Shown: positions 1 through 8,227, counted from the first letter of the stretch. The stretch is 64,000 nt of DNA from JAHZFN01 sp965149945 (GCA_965149945.1 CBCTTQ010000004.1:25881-89880); one strand, 5' to 3'. A program made the numbers and translations. Notes: generated from the sequence alone by a model not told the origin.

Positions 1-402
1 ATGGGAGATTCCGGTTCTTTGACACTGGGGTTTGTCTTGGCCGCGCTGGCTATTTCCGGCTGTGCCAAAGGGGCGACGGTGGTTTCGTTGCTGGTACCCA
101 TTTTGATTTTGGGGATTCCTATCTTTGATACGTTTTTTGCCATTTTTCGACGGGCCAAAGAACACAAGCCCATTTTCCAACCGGATAAAGGGCATTTACA
201 TCATCGGTTGCTTGCTATGGGGCTTTCCCACAAGCAGACGGTCTTGATTATCTATGCCATCACCATGGTAATGAGTTTTGTCGCTATTTTGATGACCATG
301 ATCAGTAGTTGGATTGCTTTATTAATTCTTGTGATTTTTTTGGCGCTGTTGTTTGTGGGCGCTAACAAATTGGGAATTATCAAACTTCGCGATGACGAAT
401 GA
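1..402 (+). CDS. Undecaprenyl-phosphate sugar-1-phosphate transferase, C-terminal part
   Basis: C-terminal part of a polyprenyl-phosphate sugar-1-phosphate transferase of the WecA/TagO/MraY superfamily. The family transfers a sugar-1-phosphate (usually GlcNAc-1-P) from UDP-sugar to undecaprenyl phosphate at the inner face of the membrane, the first step of teichoic acid, O-antigen or enterobacterial common antigen synthesis. Seen here: the MGDSGS motif at the very start, three to four hydrophobic helices, and the cytoplasmic GHLHHRLL motif that is typical of WecA/TagO rather than MraY. The first ATG of the window is an internal Met of the MGDSGS motif, so the gene begins upstream of base 1. 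It ends TGA at 400-402. Which polymer it serves cannot be told from this fragment. Confidence 0.88.
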   Translation: MGDSGSLTLGFVLAALAISGCAKGATVVSLLVPILILGIPIFDTFFAIFRRAKEHKPIFQPDKGHLHHRLLAMGLSHKQTVLIIYAITMVMSFVAILMTMISSWIALLILVIFLALLFVGANKLGIIKLRDDE

Positions 403-524
403 GCCTTGAGGAAAGTTGTAAAAAAAAACAAAGAATCCGATTTTTATAGCAGGAAAATTTAAAGGAATGGATAATATATAACTATAAGTCGATTTTTTCT
501 GTTCACGAAAGGAGAAGAAGTAAG

Positions 525-989
525 TTGAATAAGGGAAAGATAGTTTTAATCATTGTTGCGATATTGGTTTGTGTAACGATTGGTTTTGTTGCCGGCCAGG
601 TTGTTCAGGCCATGACCACTTTGCCTGGTTCTTCTGATGATCCTGTCGCGACAGAAAGCTATGTGGAAACCACCATCGGTGAGAGATTGGCTACTCTGTC
701 CACCAAAGTGGACGAATTGGAAGCGGAAGTCGCTTCTTTGCGGGGAGGTTCCACTGACGGCACGTCCACCACGGACAGCAATGATGGAGATACAGCCGCT
801 ACCGGAGAAACATTGACCATTACAGGCAATAACGTAAACCTGCGTTCTGCCGCCAGCACCAACGGCGACGTCATCGCGACTCTTTCTGAAGGTACGGAAG
901 TTACCCAAATCGGGGAAGAAGGCGATTGGTATCAGGTACGGACGTCTGACGGCCAAACCGGCTATGTCAGCAGTACCTACGCGGAATAA
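525..989 (+). CDS. Membrane-anchored bacterial SH3 (SH3b) domain protein
   Basis: Predicted envelope protein of 154 residues. It has an uncleaved signal/anchor helix (about residues 5-27), a short coiled segment (45-72), a Ser/Thr/Asp/Gly-rich linker (73-95) and a C-terminal SH3b domain (about 95-154) with the NVNLRSAAS and GYVSS hallmarks. SH3b domains bind peptidoglycan or mediate wall targeting, so it probably sits outside the membrane and contacts the wall. The start is a TTG preceded by an AGGAGAAG ribosome site at 510-517. No ATG lies near it, and the hydrophobic anchor begins directly after the start. No catalytic domain is attached, so a scaffold or sensing role is inferred only. It is transcribed alone and is followed by a good intrinsic terminator. 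Confidence 0.8.
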   Translation: MNKGKIVLIIVAILVCVTIGFVAGQVVQAMTTLPGSSDDPVATESYVETTIGERLATLSTKVDELEAEVASLRGGSTDGTSTTDSNDGDTAATGETLTITGNNVNLRSAASTNGDVIATLSEGTEVTQIGEEGDWYQVRTSDGQTGYVSSTYAE

Positions 990-1021
990 GTCGGCGCGGG
1001 AAAAAGAAACGTGTATATTGG

Positions 1022-1052
1022 GCGCAGCAGAGTTTCTGTTGCGCTTTTTTTT
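1022..1052 (+). terminator. Rho-independent terminator after the SH3b gene
   Basis: Stem GCGCAGCAG / CTGTTGCGC (one G-U pair) with a 5-nt loop, followed by eight T residues. Confidence 0.85.
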
Positions 1053-1237
1053 CGCAAAAAAAATGACCGTTGGCGGTATCTTGTGGTCGGGACGGGAAAC
1101 GAAACTCCCGTTGCTTTTTTTGATGGTTTCTATGTACTGTTTCAGGAAAGCGAACTTAGCAGAAATAAAATTTTGAGAGGAATTTTTTCGGCGGAAGGGA
1201 CGCTGGTCGAATGGCCGCAAAGGAGAGGAAGCAGAAA

Positions 1238-2062
1238 ATGAACGCGAAAAATCAAAAGGAGCGGCAAGAGGATTTGCTGGCTTGGTTTGAAGAAGAGGAA
1301 ACCATACGCGCGGCGGAGCCGACGCAAATTGTTACAGCATTGGCGGCACTGGAAAAAGCTTGTTTGGTGCAGGGGCTTCTTTTGCCTGAAACAGACGGCG
1401 CTCCTTGGGAGCGTAAATTGCTGCCGCTATTGGCGATAGAAGATTGGTTGGTTCGCGCCAAAACGTTATTGACTATCGGCCGCTTGGGAAACCCCGCCAT
1501 TGCGCCGGAGATTATCCGTTGGCTGCGCCGGACGGAAGAGCCTTGGTGGCAGTTGCAGGGGTTAGACTGTTGGTGGCAATTGCCCGTTGACAAAAGGGAA
1601 CAAGAAACCACCCTGCGTTCTTTGATTCAATGGGCGCGGCAGCCGGTGACCGTGCGGGGGTTGGTTTGGCTGCTGCGGCAGATGGGTACCAAAGGCGCCG
1701 CGGAGCTTTTCGTGGAGTTTGTTCTTACTAAAAAGACGATGGTGGTGAAAGCGGAATTTTTACATGACGCTTGGTTTATTTTGGCGGAAACGTTGACGCC
1801 GGCAGAAAAGGGCGAGTTGTTAACCCGTTATCCCGCTTTTCGAGTCTGGTTGAATTTTTGTTATCCATCGGAAAAGCCTGCGCACTATGGATTGTACCCA
1901 AGTCCCGATTATCTGCGGCAGCAGGCGCTGGCGCTGGGGGTGGACGGCGCCCTTTTGAAACGGATTTATATCAAACCCAGAAAAAAAACAGCAATTTCTG
2001 CCCAAAGCCGGGACGCGGATTCGCAAACCCGGGGATCGGGCGAAAAGGGATCGTTGTCATAA
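1238..2062 (+). CDS. HEAT-repeat-like helical protein of unknown function
   Basis: I do not recognise a named family. The protein (274 residues) is soluble, Trp/Leu-rich and helical. Residues about 55-190 show the spacing of HEAT/armadillo-type repeats (stretches such as WLVRAKTLLTIGRLGNPAIA, then a second unit from EIIRWLRR). HEAT folds are protein-binding scaffolds, so an adaptor role is the safest guess. There is no signal peptide or membrane helix. The last ~35 residues are Ser/Arg/Lys-rich and look disordered. I chose the ATG at 1238 because AGGAGAGG at 1221-1228 sits 9 bases upstream. An in-frame ATG at 1211 lacks a ribosome site. It is a single gene between the SH3b protein and a zinc-ribbon gene. 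Confidence 0.65.
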   Translation: MNAKNQKERQEDLLAWFEEEETIRAAEPTQIVTALAALEKACLVQGLLLPETDGAPWERKLLPLLAIEDWLVRAKTLLTIGRLGNPAIAPEIIRWLRRTEEPWWQLQGLDCWWQLPVDKREQETTLRSLIQWARQPVTVRGLVWLLRQMGTKGAAELFVEFVLTKKTMVVKAEFLHDAWFILAETLTPAEKGELLTRYPAFRVWLNFCYPSEKPAHYGLYPSPDYLRQQALALGVDGALLKRIYIKPRKKTAISAQSRDADSQTRGSGEKGSLS

Positions 2063-2149
2063 AAGGGAGATAGGCAGAAAAACAGAGAAAAAGACGGAAA
2101 AAAACGATGTCAACCTGATACAAAGGTCATGTTTGATAAAATAAGATTT

Positions 2150-2158
2150 TGTTATAAT
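2150..2158 (+). promoter_or_regulatory. Extended -10 promoter element
   Basis: TGtTATAAT at 2150-2158, 38 bases before the start codon of the small zinc-ribbon gene. No good -35 is seen, as expected for an extended -10 promoter. Confidence 0.55.
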
Positions 2159-2196
2159 AGCACTTACCAAGTTTTTTATTAGGGAGTGTTGTCGTT

Positions 2197-2385
2197 ATGC
2201 CTTACAAATTTTGTCCGAATTGTTTTTCTGTGTCGTATTCTGCCGCGGAACATCAAGTTTGGCTCTGTCCCGGCTGCGGCAAGGATATTTCCTTTATGCC
2301 GTCTCGGGAGGAAGCCTATGATTTGCGGGATTTGCTGCCTCATCACGATCAGCCGAAACCTTATCGGTTACAAAAACTCAGATGA
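2197..2385 (+). CDS. Small zinc-ribbon protein (62 aa)
   Basis: Small protein with two Cys knuckles, CPNC (residues 6-9) and CPGC (28-31), the pattern of a rubredoxin-like or zinc-ribbon fold that binds one Zn. The rest (SREEAYDLRDLLPHHDQ) is charged with no further domain. Function is unknown: such ribbons occur as nucleic-acid or protein-binding modules. AGGGAG at 2181-2186 precedes the ATG by 10 bases. It has its own extended -10 promoter. Its 3' end overlaps by 8 bp the 3' end of a convergent 46-codon gene that also encodes a four-Cys ribbon. Confidence 0.65.
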   Translation: MPYKFCPNCFSVSYSAAEHQVWLCPGCGKDISFMPSREEAYDLRDLLPHHDQPKPYRLQKLR

Positions 2386-2518
2386 GGGTGTTTTGGGTCA
2401 GCTGATGAAAACAGCTGGGACAATAAAAGCGCCCGTGGTAACGAATGGGATATTCCAGACGGGATTCTAAATCCCGCGCGATGGGCTTGCCGCACCAAGG
2501 ACAATATTCCTGCCGCAT
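2378..2518 (-). CDS. Very small zinc-ribbon protein (46 aa), convergent
   Basis: A short gene that a 60-codon cutoff would miss. It reads from ATG at 2518 down to TGA at 2378. The product has four Cys in two knuckles, CPWCGKP (residues 6-12) and CPSC (33-36), the layout of a zinc ribbon, with an aromatic/basic stretch between them (YPIRYHGRFY). The ribosome site is the complete anti-SD complement GGAGGTGA (reverse strand of 2523-2530), with 4 bases between it and the ATG, which is the main reason to believe it. Function unknown. It converges on the other small zinc-ribbon gene with an 8-bp tail-to-tail overlap. Confidence 0.6.
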   Translation of the reverse strand: MRQEYCPWCGKPIARDLESRLEYPIRYHGRFYCPSCFHQLTQNTLI

Positions 2519-2612
2519 AAAATCACCTCCTTTTTTGCTTATTTTGTAGCTTTGGCAGGATTCTATTCATAGCTTACTAATAAGCGGAGTAGGATAGTAG
2601 CGGAGGTGCCTT

Positions 2613-3029
2613 ATGCTGAAGCTGGTCAGTCTGTGCATGGTGGTTCTGTATTTTTCTGTGTTAATTTATATTAAATTTTATCGGGAGCCGAAGAGCAGGA
2701 AAGTGTTGCTGGTAATCAGGAGCAATGTAAATCCTGTTCAAGTGGAGTGGGTGATTTATAGTTTTCACCGTTTCTTTCAGCGTTATTATGCCAAAACCCA
2801 GTGGTGGTTACATTTAGAACGGGGAGAATATTATTATGAAAATCGCAAAATCATCCGCCGCCATGCCGGAAAATTCGGCTATCGAGTGTTTGAACGGTAT
2901 TATCGACCGGGGGATTATGCGGCGATTTTTTTTGCTGATCCTAAAAATAACTTAGAGAATTGGACGTATCAATGTGCAAAAGAAGCGATGTCAGAGACAG
3001 GAAGCGAAGCGGGATGGAAAAGAAAATAA
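2613..3029 (+). CDS. Membrane-anchored protein of unknown function (138 aa)
   Basis: Family not recognised. Residues 4-22 form an N-terminal hydrophobic anchor. The rest is soluble, basic and very rich in aromatic residues (YSFHRFFQRYY, ERGEYYYENRK), with a possible beta strand VLLVIRSN at 31-38 followed by a helix (VEWVIYSFHRFF). The ATG has a good ribosome site, GGAGGTG, 7 bases upstream. The 3' end overlaps the start of comF by 16 bp, so the two are translated from one message and may be coupled. No catalytic motif is visible. Confidence 0.65.
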   Translation: MLKLVSLCMVVLYFSVLIYIKFYREPKSRKVLLVIRSNVNPVQVEWVIYSFHRFFQRYYAKTQWWLHLERGEYYYENRKIIRRHAGKFGYRVFERYYRPGDYAAIFFADPKNNLENWTYQCAKEAMSETGSEAGWKRK

Positions 3030-3772
3030 AAAGAAAAGGATCTTGGCAGGTTTGGAAACGAGCGGTGCTGGATACCGTGTTTCCGTGGAGCGTCTGTGTG
3101 CTGTGCGGGAACCCTACCACCGACGATTCCTGCCTTTGCCCTCATTGTTTGGACAAGGTGCTGCGGATGCCTCGTTGTCGTTCCTGCGGGGCATTTCTAT
3201 ATTTGGATTCATGCAGAGATCATAGTTTTCTTTGTGCTTTTTGTCGCAAGGAGCCAAAACCGCAAATAGCCCATTTCTGGTCTGCTTTACCCTATGAGGA
3301 AAAAGGGCGGCAGTTGATTTTGGATTTGAAGTATAATCAAAAGAAAAATTACGCGCGTCCTCTCGGCAATTGCCTGGCCTTTTATTTGGCGCGGGAGCAT
3401 GTGACTGCGGATTTTTTGGTACCGGTACCTCTGCATGTTCACCGCTTAGCGGAAAGAGGCTACAATCAAGCGGCGCTTTTAGCAGAGGTGATCGGAACAG
3501 AGCTGCGTATTCCTGTATTGTCGGATGCTTTGGTACGTCATAAAGAAACGAAGTTGCAATTTTCCCTGTCTTTTTCTGAACGAAAACAGAATTTGACGGA
3601 CGCTTTTTCTCCGGGCAGTCAGAGCGCGCTGGTAGCCGGCCGGAAGATTTTGCTGGTAGATGATATTTTGACCAGTGGCGCTACGGCGCTAAGTTGTGCC
3701 AAAGTGTTGAAGAAACTGGGCGCTGACCGGGTGGAAGTGGCCACTGTTGCTGTCCATGCGGAAAAATGCTAA
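3014..3772 (+). CDS. comF: ComF family phosphoribosyltransferase-like protein
   Basis: ComF family protein (252 residues). The N-terminal part has a Cys-rich zinc-finger region (CVLCGNP, CPHCLDK, CRSCGAF, CAFCRKE), and the C-terminal half is a type I phosphoribosyltransferase fold with the PRPP-binding signature ILLVDDILTSGATA. In naturally competent bacteria ComFC is needed for DNA uptake and acts with ComFA and DprA. Homologues occur far more widely and their substrate is not settled. Start: the first in-frame ATG is at 2960, but the ATG at 3014 has AGGAAG at 2999-3004 and puts the usual short N-terminus before the first Cys knuckle. The gene overlaps the preceding anchored protein. No comFA helicase is adjacent. 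Confidence 0.85.
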   Translation: MEKKIKRKGSWQVWKRAVLDTVFPWSVCVLCGNPTTDDSCLCPHCLDKVLRMPRCRSCGAFLYLDSCRDHSFLCAFCRKEPKPQIAHFWSALPYEEKGRQLILDLKYNQKKNYARPLGNCLAFYLAREHVTADFLVPVPLHVHRLAERGYNQAALLAEVIGTELRIPVLSDALVRHKETKLQFSLSFSERKQNLTDAFSPGSQSALVAGRKILLVDDILTSGATALSCAKVLKKLGADRVEVATVAVHAEKC

Positions 3773-3868
3773 GACCGTGTTCTCCTATTCAACAGATGGA
3801 TTTTTTTTCATTTTCAGTTTATATTGTACCGCTTTTCGACAAATGTTCACACAAAAAGGGGTGGAATA

Positions 3869-3877
3869 TGGTATAAT
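3869..3877 (+). promoter_or_regulatory. Extended -10 promoter of htrA-rlmH
   Basis: TGgTATAAT, 58 bases before the htrA start. A TTCACA at 3846-3851 is 20 bases away and a poor -35. Confidence 0.55.
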
Positions 3878-3935
3878 AAAACCATCAATAAAGGCATATG
3901 CTTTGTGAAAAATGAATGGAGCAGGAGGGATTTTT

Positions 3936-5099
3936 ATGACGGGCAGCGGATATGAAAAAAGAACAGTTTCTCTGTGGCAGTGTATTGTGATTAGCTTGAT
4001 TGTCGCGGTGATTGTGGCGGCGGTAACCGGCGCCGTTGTCAGCAATAATATGCAGCAAAGTGTTTCTGCCGAGGAAGATACCCAGGCGACGGTTTCTTCC
4101 GGGCAGTTGACCGTGGCGGAAGGCAACAGCATCAGTGTGAGCGAAAAGGTCAGCCCTTCGGTGGTATTTATCAGCAACATTGTCGATGCTAGCAATCTGT
4201 ATTCTTCTTATTTTGGTTTTGGCAATTACAATAATTTTGGTAGTGACAGCGAAGACAGTGAGGAAGATGTGGTATACAGCACCGGCAGCGGAGTAATCTA
4301 TTCCGAAGATGGCTACATTATTACGAATAATCATGTGGTGTCCGGAGCCGATCGAGTGCGGGTACAGCTTTATGACGGAACGGAATACGACGCGACTGTT
4401 GTGGGAACCGATGAACAAAGCGATTTGGCTGTGATTAAAATTGATGCGACCGGGTTGACCGCGGCCGATTTCGCCGATTCCGATGACATCGTGGTGGGCG
4501 AGATGGCGGTTGCCATCGGAAATCCCGGTGGTGAAGAATTTGTCAATTCCGTTACCCAGGGGATTATCAGCGGTGTTAACAGAAATGTAGAAGTCAGCGA
4601 AGGACAATTTATGACGCTGGTGCAGACAGACGCGGCGATTAACCCCGGCAACAGCGGCGGCGCGCTTTGTAACGGTGATGGTGAAATCATCGGAATTAAC
4701 ACTATTAAAATCAGCAGCAGTGATTTTGAAGGAATGGGTTTTGCGATCCCCAGCAATACGGTACTGGATATTTGTAATCAGCTGATTGAAAACGGAAAGG
4801 TTATCCGACCTGCTTTACAGGTAAGTATTTATGGGGAAATCACGGCGCAAATCGCCCAATATTATGATTTGGGGATTGATTACGGTATTTTGGTACATCC
4901 CACCGATGGCGGCGCGGCGGCCAATGCCGGAATGGAAGACGGCGATGTTATCATTGCCATTGACGGAAATCGAGTGGAAACCACTTCAGAATTGCAAAAT
5001 TATATTTATGAAAAGAACATCGGCGATACGGTGACCGTTACGGTTTATCGTGACGGAGAAGAGCTGGATTGTGATGTTGTATTGGGAGAATTAGAATAA
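3936..5099 (+). CDS. htrA: HtrA/DegP-like membrane-anchored serine protease
   Basis: Trypsin-like serine protease with one PDZ domain (387 residues) that degrades or refolds damaged proteins at the outer face of the membrane. It has a signal-anchor helix at about 16-36, an acidic Ser/Asp linker (95-112), and the catalytic triad His133 (NNHVV), Asp163 (QSDLAV) and Ser240 in GNSGG. The PDZ domain lies at about 290-385. This is the usual HtrA-A/B architecture of Bacillota. Start: AGGAGGG at 3923-3929, 6 bases before ATG 3936. The earlier ATG at 3912 has no ribosome site. rlmH follows 2 bases after the stop, an arrangement also known from Bacillus. No CssRS-type operator was recognised. Confidence 0.93.
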   Translation: MTGSGYEKRTVSLWQCIVISLIVAVIVAAVTGAVVSNNMQQSVSAEEDTQATVSSGQLTVAEGNSISVSEKVSPSVVFISNIVDASNLYSSYFGFGNYNNFGSDSEDSEEDVVYSTGSGVIYSEDGYIITNNHVVSGADRVRVQLYDGTEYDATVVGTDEQSDLAVIKIDATGLTAADFADSDDIVVGEMAVAIGNPGGEEFVNSVTQGIISGVNRNVEVSEGQFMTLVQTDAAINPGNSGGALCNGDGEIIGINTIKISSSDFEGMGFAIPSNTVLDICNQLIENGKVIRPALQVSIYGEITAQIAQYYDLGIDYGILVHPTDGGAAANAGMEDGDVIIAIDGNRVETTSELQNYIYEKNIGDTVTVTVYRDGEELDCDVVLGELE

Positions 5100-5101
5100 T
5101 T

Positions 5102-5581
5102 ATGCGGTGTGAGATTGTCGCGGTCGGAAAAATAAAAGAAGCTTATCTGAAGGCGGGTATCGCGGAATATCAAAAACGCTTGAAGCCGGTATTTCCTGTG
5201 AACATTCGGGAAGTGCCCGATCAACCGGTGCCGGAAAACGCTTCTCCTAAAGAAATTGCCAAAGCGGTGGAAAAAGAAGGCAGTCGCTTATTGTCCCTTT
5301 TGGATGAGGATAGTTTGGTTGTGGCTTTAGCCATCGCGGGCAAGGAGTTGTCTTCCCCGGAATTTGCGGAGAAAATCAATCAATGGAGTTTTCAAGGTGT
5401 TCGTAAGCTGATTTTTGTTATCGGCGGTTCCTGCGGCTTATCTTCCGAGGTATTGAGACGCGCGGATTTTTGCCTGTCCTTTGGGCGCTGCACCTATCCG
5501 CACCAGTTAATGCGGTTGATTTTGACAGAACAAATTTATCGAGCGGTGAAAATTAATCGCCATGAACCTTATCATAAGTAA
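5102..5581 (+). CDS. rlmH: 23S rRNA (pseudouridine1915-N3)-methyltransferase RlmH
   Basis: SPOUT-class methyltransferase (159 residues) that uses SAM to methylate N3 of pseudouridine 1915 in helix 69 of 23S rRNA, on assembled 70S ribosomes. Full length for the family. It shows the trefoil-knot SAM loop FVIGGSCGLSSEV (about 107-119) and the conserved C-terminal end LSFGRCTYPHQLMRLILTEQ followed by YRAVKINRHEPYHK. It begins 2 bases after the htrA stop, so it is translationally coupled to it. A clear terminator follows. Confidence 0.96.
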   Translation: MRCEIVAVGKIKEAYLKAGIAEYQKRLKPVFPVNIREVPDQPVPENASPKEIAKAVEKEGSRLLSLLDEDSLVVALAIAGKELSSPEFAEKINQWSFQGVRKLIFVIGGSCGLSSEVLRRADFCLSFGRCTYPHQLMRLILTEQIYRAVKINRHEPYHK

Positions 5582-5601
5582 CTAATAAAAAGCAACCAAT
5601 G

Positions 5602-5637
5602 AAAAAAGAACGGACGTGTCAGCGTTCGTTCTTTTTT
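5602..5637 (+). terminator. Terminator after rlmH
   Basis: Stem AGAACGGACG / CGTTCGTTCT (one G-U) with loop TGTCAG, flanked by A-run and T-run, so it may serve both strands. Confidence 0.8.
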
Positions 5638-5680
5638 CTGAAATTTTATGAAATCAGGCTTGCGGTGATTGCTTACGCGG

Positions 5681-7099
5681 TTATAGCGCAGAATTGGGAA
5701 CGGTATTCTTTTTTGCGCGGTATATCGCGATGGCTAACAGTACCAGAGAAGCGGCGTTCATCCATAAAAAAGAGACATTCATTCCGTGTATGGGGGCGTT
5801 GTTGCCATATACCGCCGCGGAGTTTGCTTCTACCGTGGTCATGATGCCGACAAAGACGGCAGAGCCGATGGAACCGGCGATGGTACGGAAAGAGGTCAAC
5901 AACGAAGAAGCGTCTGCCACTTTTTTGAAATCCACATTGGCTGTTCCCCATGTCAAAAGCGGCATCATTAAGCTGCCGATGGCAAAGTTGCGGAGTATGT
6001 TGAGAGCCGCGGCACACCAAAGAGGTGTGTTCATGGTGATGAAAAACATGCCTAAATTGCTGATTGCCAGTGCGGCGGAGCCTATTATAAAGATTTTTTC
6101 GATTCCTGTTTTGTCATAGATTCTTCCGGCCAGAGGACTGATGAAGGCGGTTACCACGGATCCCGGCAGCATCACCAGCCCGGAGATAACGGCAGAATAC
6201 CCCATGATACTCTGTACATACAACGGCATAAGGACAGAAGATCCCATCATGACTAAATAAAGAATCATACTGGATAGAACACTGAGCGCGTAATTGCGGT
6301 TGCGGAGAATTTTGACATCCAGAAAGGGCTTTGGCAGGCGACATTGGCGAATGATAAAAAAGACGCAAGCTATGACACCGAAGAGCAAAGGCAATCCGGC
6401 GGCGATGCTGAGTAGACCGTAGGTACTGAGGTTTCCGATGCCCAGGGTGATGCCTCCAAAGGCCAGGATGCTTTCCGCGAAAGAGAGGACGTCAAATTTT
6501 TTATTTTGCAGCTCCAGTACATTTTCAAAAACAAAGCAGGAAAAAAGGAGCGAAAAGAGCATAATAATCAAAACTAAACAGAAGATGGATTTCCAGCCGA
6601 AAGCATCAATCATTAACCCGGCAATGGTGGGGGCAATGATGGGAGCGGCAGTGGTTGCCAATCCATAAGTTCCCATCATGGTGCCGCGTTTTTCCGGCGG
6701 ATAAACGCTTAAGATGATGACTTGCGCCGCTGAAAGCAAAATGCCGTTGCCGCAGGCTTGCATGATTCTGCCGACCATCATCAGGTAGAAATCAGATCCG
6801 AAAATACTGAATAAAAGCCCTATGATAAAGCAAACAATCCCGGTTAGGTACAGTCGTTTAGTGGGAAAGCGGGTAATAAGAAACGCGGTCAAGGGCATGA
6901 CCATTCCCATCACCAGGGAATAAGCGCTGGTAACCCATTGACCGAGCGATGTTGAAATACCGAAATCATCCACCATGTTGGGCAGCGCTGTGGTCATGGC
7001 GGTTGCCAAAACAGAAGTCGCGATGCCGGAAATGATCAGGTTAAAAAAAATAAAGGTACGTTTCCGCTCTGTCAGTACGACAGGTTCAGTGGTTTCCAT
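5681..7099 (-). CDS. MFS multidrug exporter, DHA2 (EmrB/QacA) type
   Basis: Major facilitator of the drug:H+ antiporter-2 group (472 residues, about 14 predicted membrane helices). Visible are the helix-4/5 region GRIMQACGNGILLSAAQVI with the motif-C-like ATTAAPIIAPTIAGLMID, and the loop RFPTKRLYLTG between helices 2 and 3. The family expels lipophilic drugs, dyes or bile-like compounds; the substrate cannot be read from sequence. Start: ATG with GGAGAAAC 4 bases upstream. Its first codons overlap by 14 bp the end of the marR gene, which precedes it in the same operon, so MarR most likely represses the pump. Confidence 0.88.
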   Translation of the reverse strand: METTEPVVLTERKRTFIFFNLIISGIATSVLATAMTTALPNMVDDFGISTSLGQWVTSAYSLVMGMVMPLTAFLITRFPTKRLYLTGIVCFIIGLLFSIFGSDFYLMMVGRIMQACGNGILLSAAQVIILSVYPPEKRGTMMGTYGLATTAAPIIAPTIAGLMIDAFGWKSIFCLVLIIMLFSLLFSCFVFENVLELQNKKFDVLSFAESILAFGGITLGIGNLSTYGLLSIAAGLPLLFGVIACVFFIIRQCRLPKPFLDVKILRNRNYALSVLSSMILYLVMMGSSVLMPLYVQSIMGYSAVISGLVMLPGSVVTAFISPLAGRIYDKTGIEKIFIIGSAALAISNLGMFFITMNTPLWCAAALNILRNFAIGSLMMPLLTWGTANVDFKKVADASSLLTSFRTIAGSIGSAVFVGIMTTVEANSAAVYGNNAPIHGMNVSFLWMNAASLVLLAIAIYRAKKNTVPNSAL

Positions 7100-7550
7100 T
7101 TTGTTTCTCCATTCTGTGCCATACTTTTTGATTGAGGTTTTCTATCATTTTCCGCAGCGTTTCTTCTGTTACAGCCAAAGCTTCGGAATCAATGTCCTTG
7201 CGAAATGCTTCATAAAATTGGGCATGGATGCATTTGATTTGTTTGGCTGCCGGAACGGCTTTTTCGGTTAGGTACAAGTGTTTAATGCGGCGATCTTTTT
7301 TATCCCCGACCACACGGAGATAACCGATATCGGTGAGTTTTTTTATGATTTTGGTCAGCGTACCTTTGTCTACGCGGATGCGCTCTGCCATTTCCTGGGG
7401 AGAGGCGCCGGGATGTTCATAAAGATATTCCACATAAAACTGCTGTCCCCAGCCAATTTCAAATTGAGAAAGATTGCGGTCATAGTACATCTTCATGAGC
7501 CTGTCAAAAATGGAAATCGACCGCCCTAAACGAGAAAATTTTTGATGCAT
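7086..7550 (-). CDS. MarR family transcriptional regulator
   Basis: Winged-helix regulator of 154 residues, usual MarR length. The DNA-binding part is SPQEMAERIRVDKGTLTKIIKKLTDIGYLRV (about 52-82), followed by the wing DKKDRRIKHLYLTEKA. MarR proteins bind DNA as dimers and usually release it on binding a phenolic or other lipophilic ligand. The reading frame stays open upstream as far as 7904, but I place the start at ATG 7550 because AAGGAGTG lies 7 bases upstream and the promoter lies between. It is first in the operon with the exporter and overlaps it by 14 bp, the classic local regulator-pump arrangement. Confidence 0.88.
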   Translation of the reverse strand: MHQKFSRLGRSISIFDRLMKMYYDRNLSQFEIGWGQQFYVEYLYEHPGASPQEMAERIRVDKGTLTKIIKKLTDIGYLRVVGDKKDRRIKHLYLTEKAVPAAKQIKCIHAQFYEAFRKDIDSEALAVTEETLRKMIENLNQKVWHRMEKQNGNH

Positions 7551-7582
7551 GGTGTTCACTCCTTTTCGGGATTGCAAAGAAA

Positions 7583-7611
7583 ATGATATCACAAAAAGGT
7601 AGCGAACGCAA
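7583..7611 (-). promoter_or_regulatory. Promoter of the marR-exporter operon
   Basis: On the reverse strand TTGCGT, 17-bp spacer, TATCAT, 33 bases before the marR ATG. Confidence 0.7.
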
Positions 7612-7960
7612 CTATTTTTTGTTTTCCCTTTTTGTGTGTTTTTGACGCGGACGGCTGCCGTTTGGATTTTTGTATGCGGCTCGGATGTTTTTTCGGTTAG
7701 AACAGGCAAAAAAGCAAAAGACAGGAGCAAATGCTTCAGATGGGTTTGGGGGGGGTTGGGAAAATTGTAGCTGATTTTAGGGGAATGTCTTTGCGGTGGG
7801 CGCGGTTGAAGCCGACCGATACGAGTCATCGGACGAAAAAGACGAAATATTGGCGACGGGGAGGCGAAAAAATTTGTCCGAAGAGAAATGGGCAGGGGAG
7901 GCATGTTTCTTCGGGTTTTCGAATATAATCAAGTAAAATCGGGTAAACGGAGGAATCGGT
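7612..7960. other. Gap between the marR promoter and bofA
   Basis: No supported gene. A 65-codon forward frame (7731-7928) has AGGAG only 3 bases from its ATG and a G-rich, low-complexity composition, so I leave it out. TATAAT at 7924-7929 may belong to bofA; no -35 is seen at the right distance. Confidence 0.5.
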
Positions 7961-8224
7961 ATGTCTGTAATCTTATTCGCGGGGATTTTGGCGGTGGTGT
8001 TGTTTTTGCTGTTTTTGGCGTTGGGCAAAGGGATGTTGCGCAGTTTGGTATTGGTGGCAAGCAATTTTGTCTTGGGATTTGGCTCTCTGTATTTGGTAAA
8101 TGTGTGCAGCGGACTGACCGGATTCGCTATTCCGGTTAACATTCCCACACTGGTTTCCAGTGGTGTACTGGGTTTTGCCGGAACATTGCTCAATGGAGCG
8201 GTTATGGCGTTTGTGAGTCTTTGA
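7961..8224 (+). CDS. bofA: BofA-like pro-sigma-K processing inhibitor family protein
   Basis: Small membrane protein (87 residues) with three hydrophobic segments and the family pattern LVNVCSGLTGFAIPVNIPTLVSSGVLGFAGTLL in its second half. In Bacillus, BofA holds the SpoIVFB protease inactive in the mother-cell membrane and so delays sigma-K activation. In non-sporulating relatives the role is unknown. Here it is a lone gene with ribosome site CGGAGGA 7 bases before the ATG, and no other sporulation-checkpoint gene is nearby. Annotation is by family resemblance. Confidence 0.75.
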   Translation: MSVILFAGILAVVLFLLFLALGKGMLRSLVLVASNFVLGFGSLYLVNVCSGLTGFAIPVNIPTLVSSGVLGFAGTLLNGAVMAFVSL

Positions 8225-8227
8225 ATA

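Noticed and set aside
7731..7928. 65-codon forward frame before bofA
   Set aside because: AGGAG is only 3 bases from the ATG and the product is low complexity; no family resemblance.
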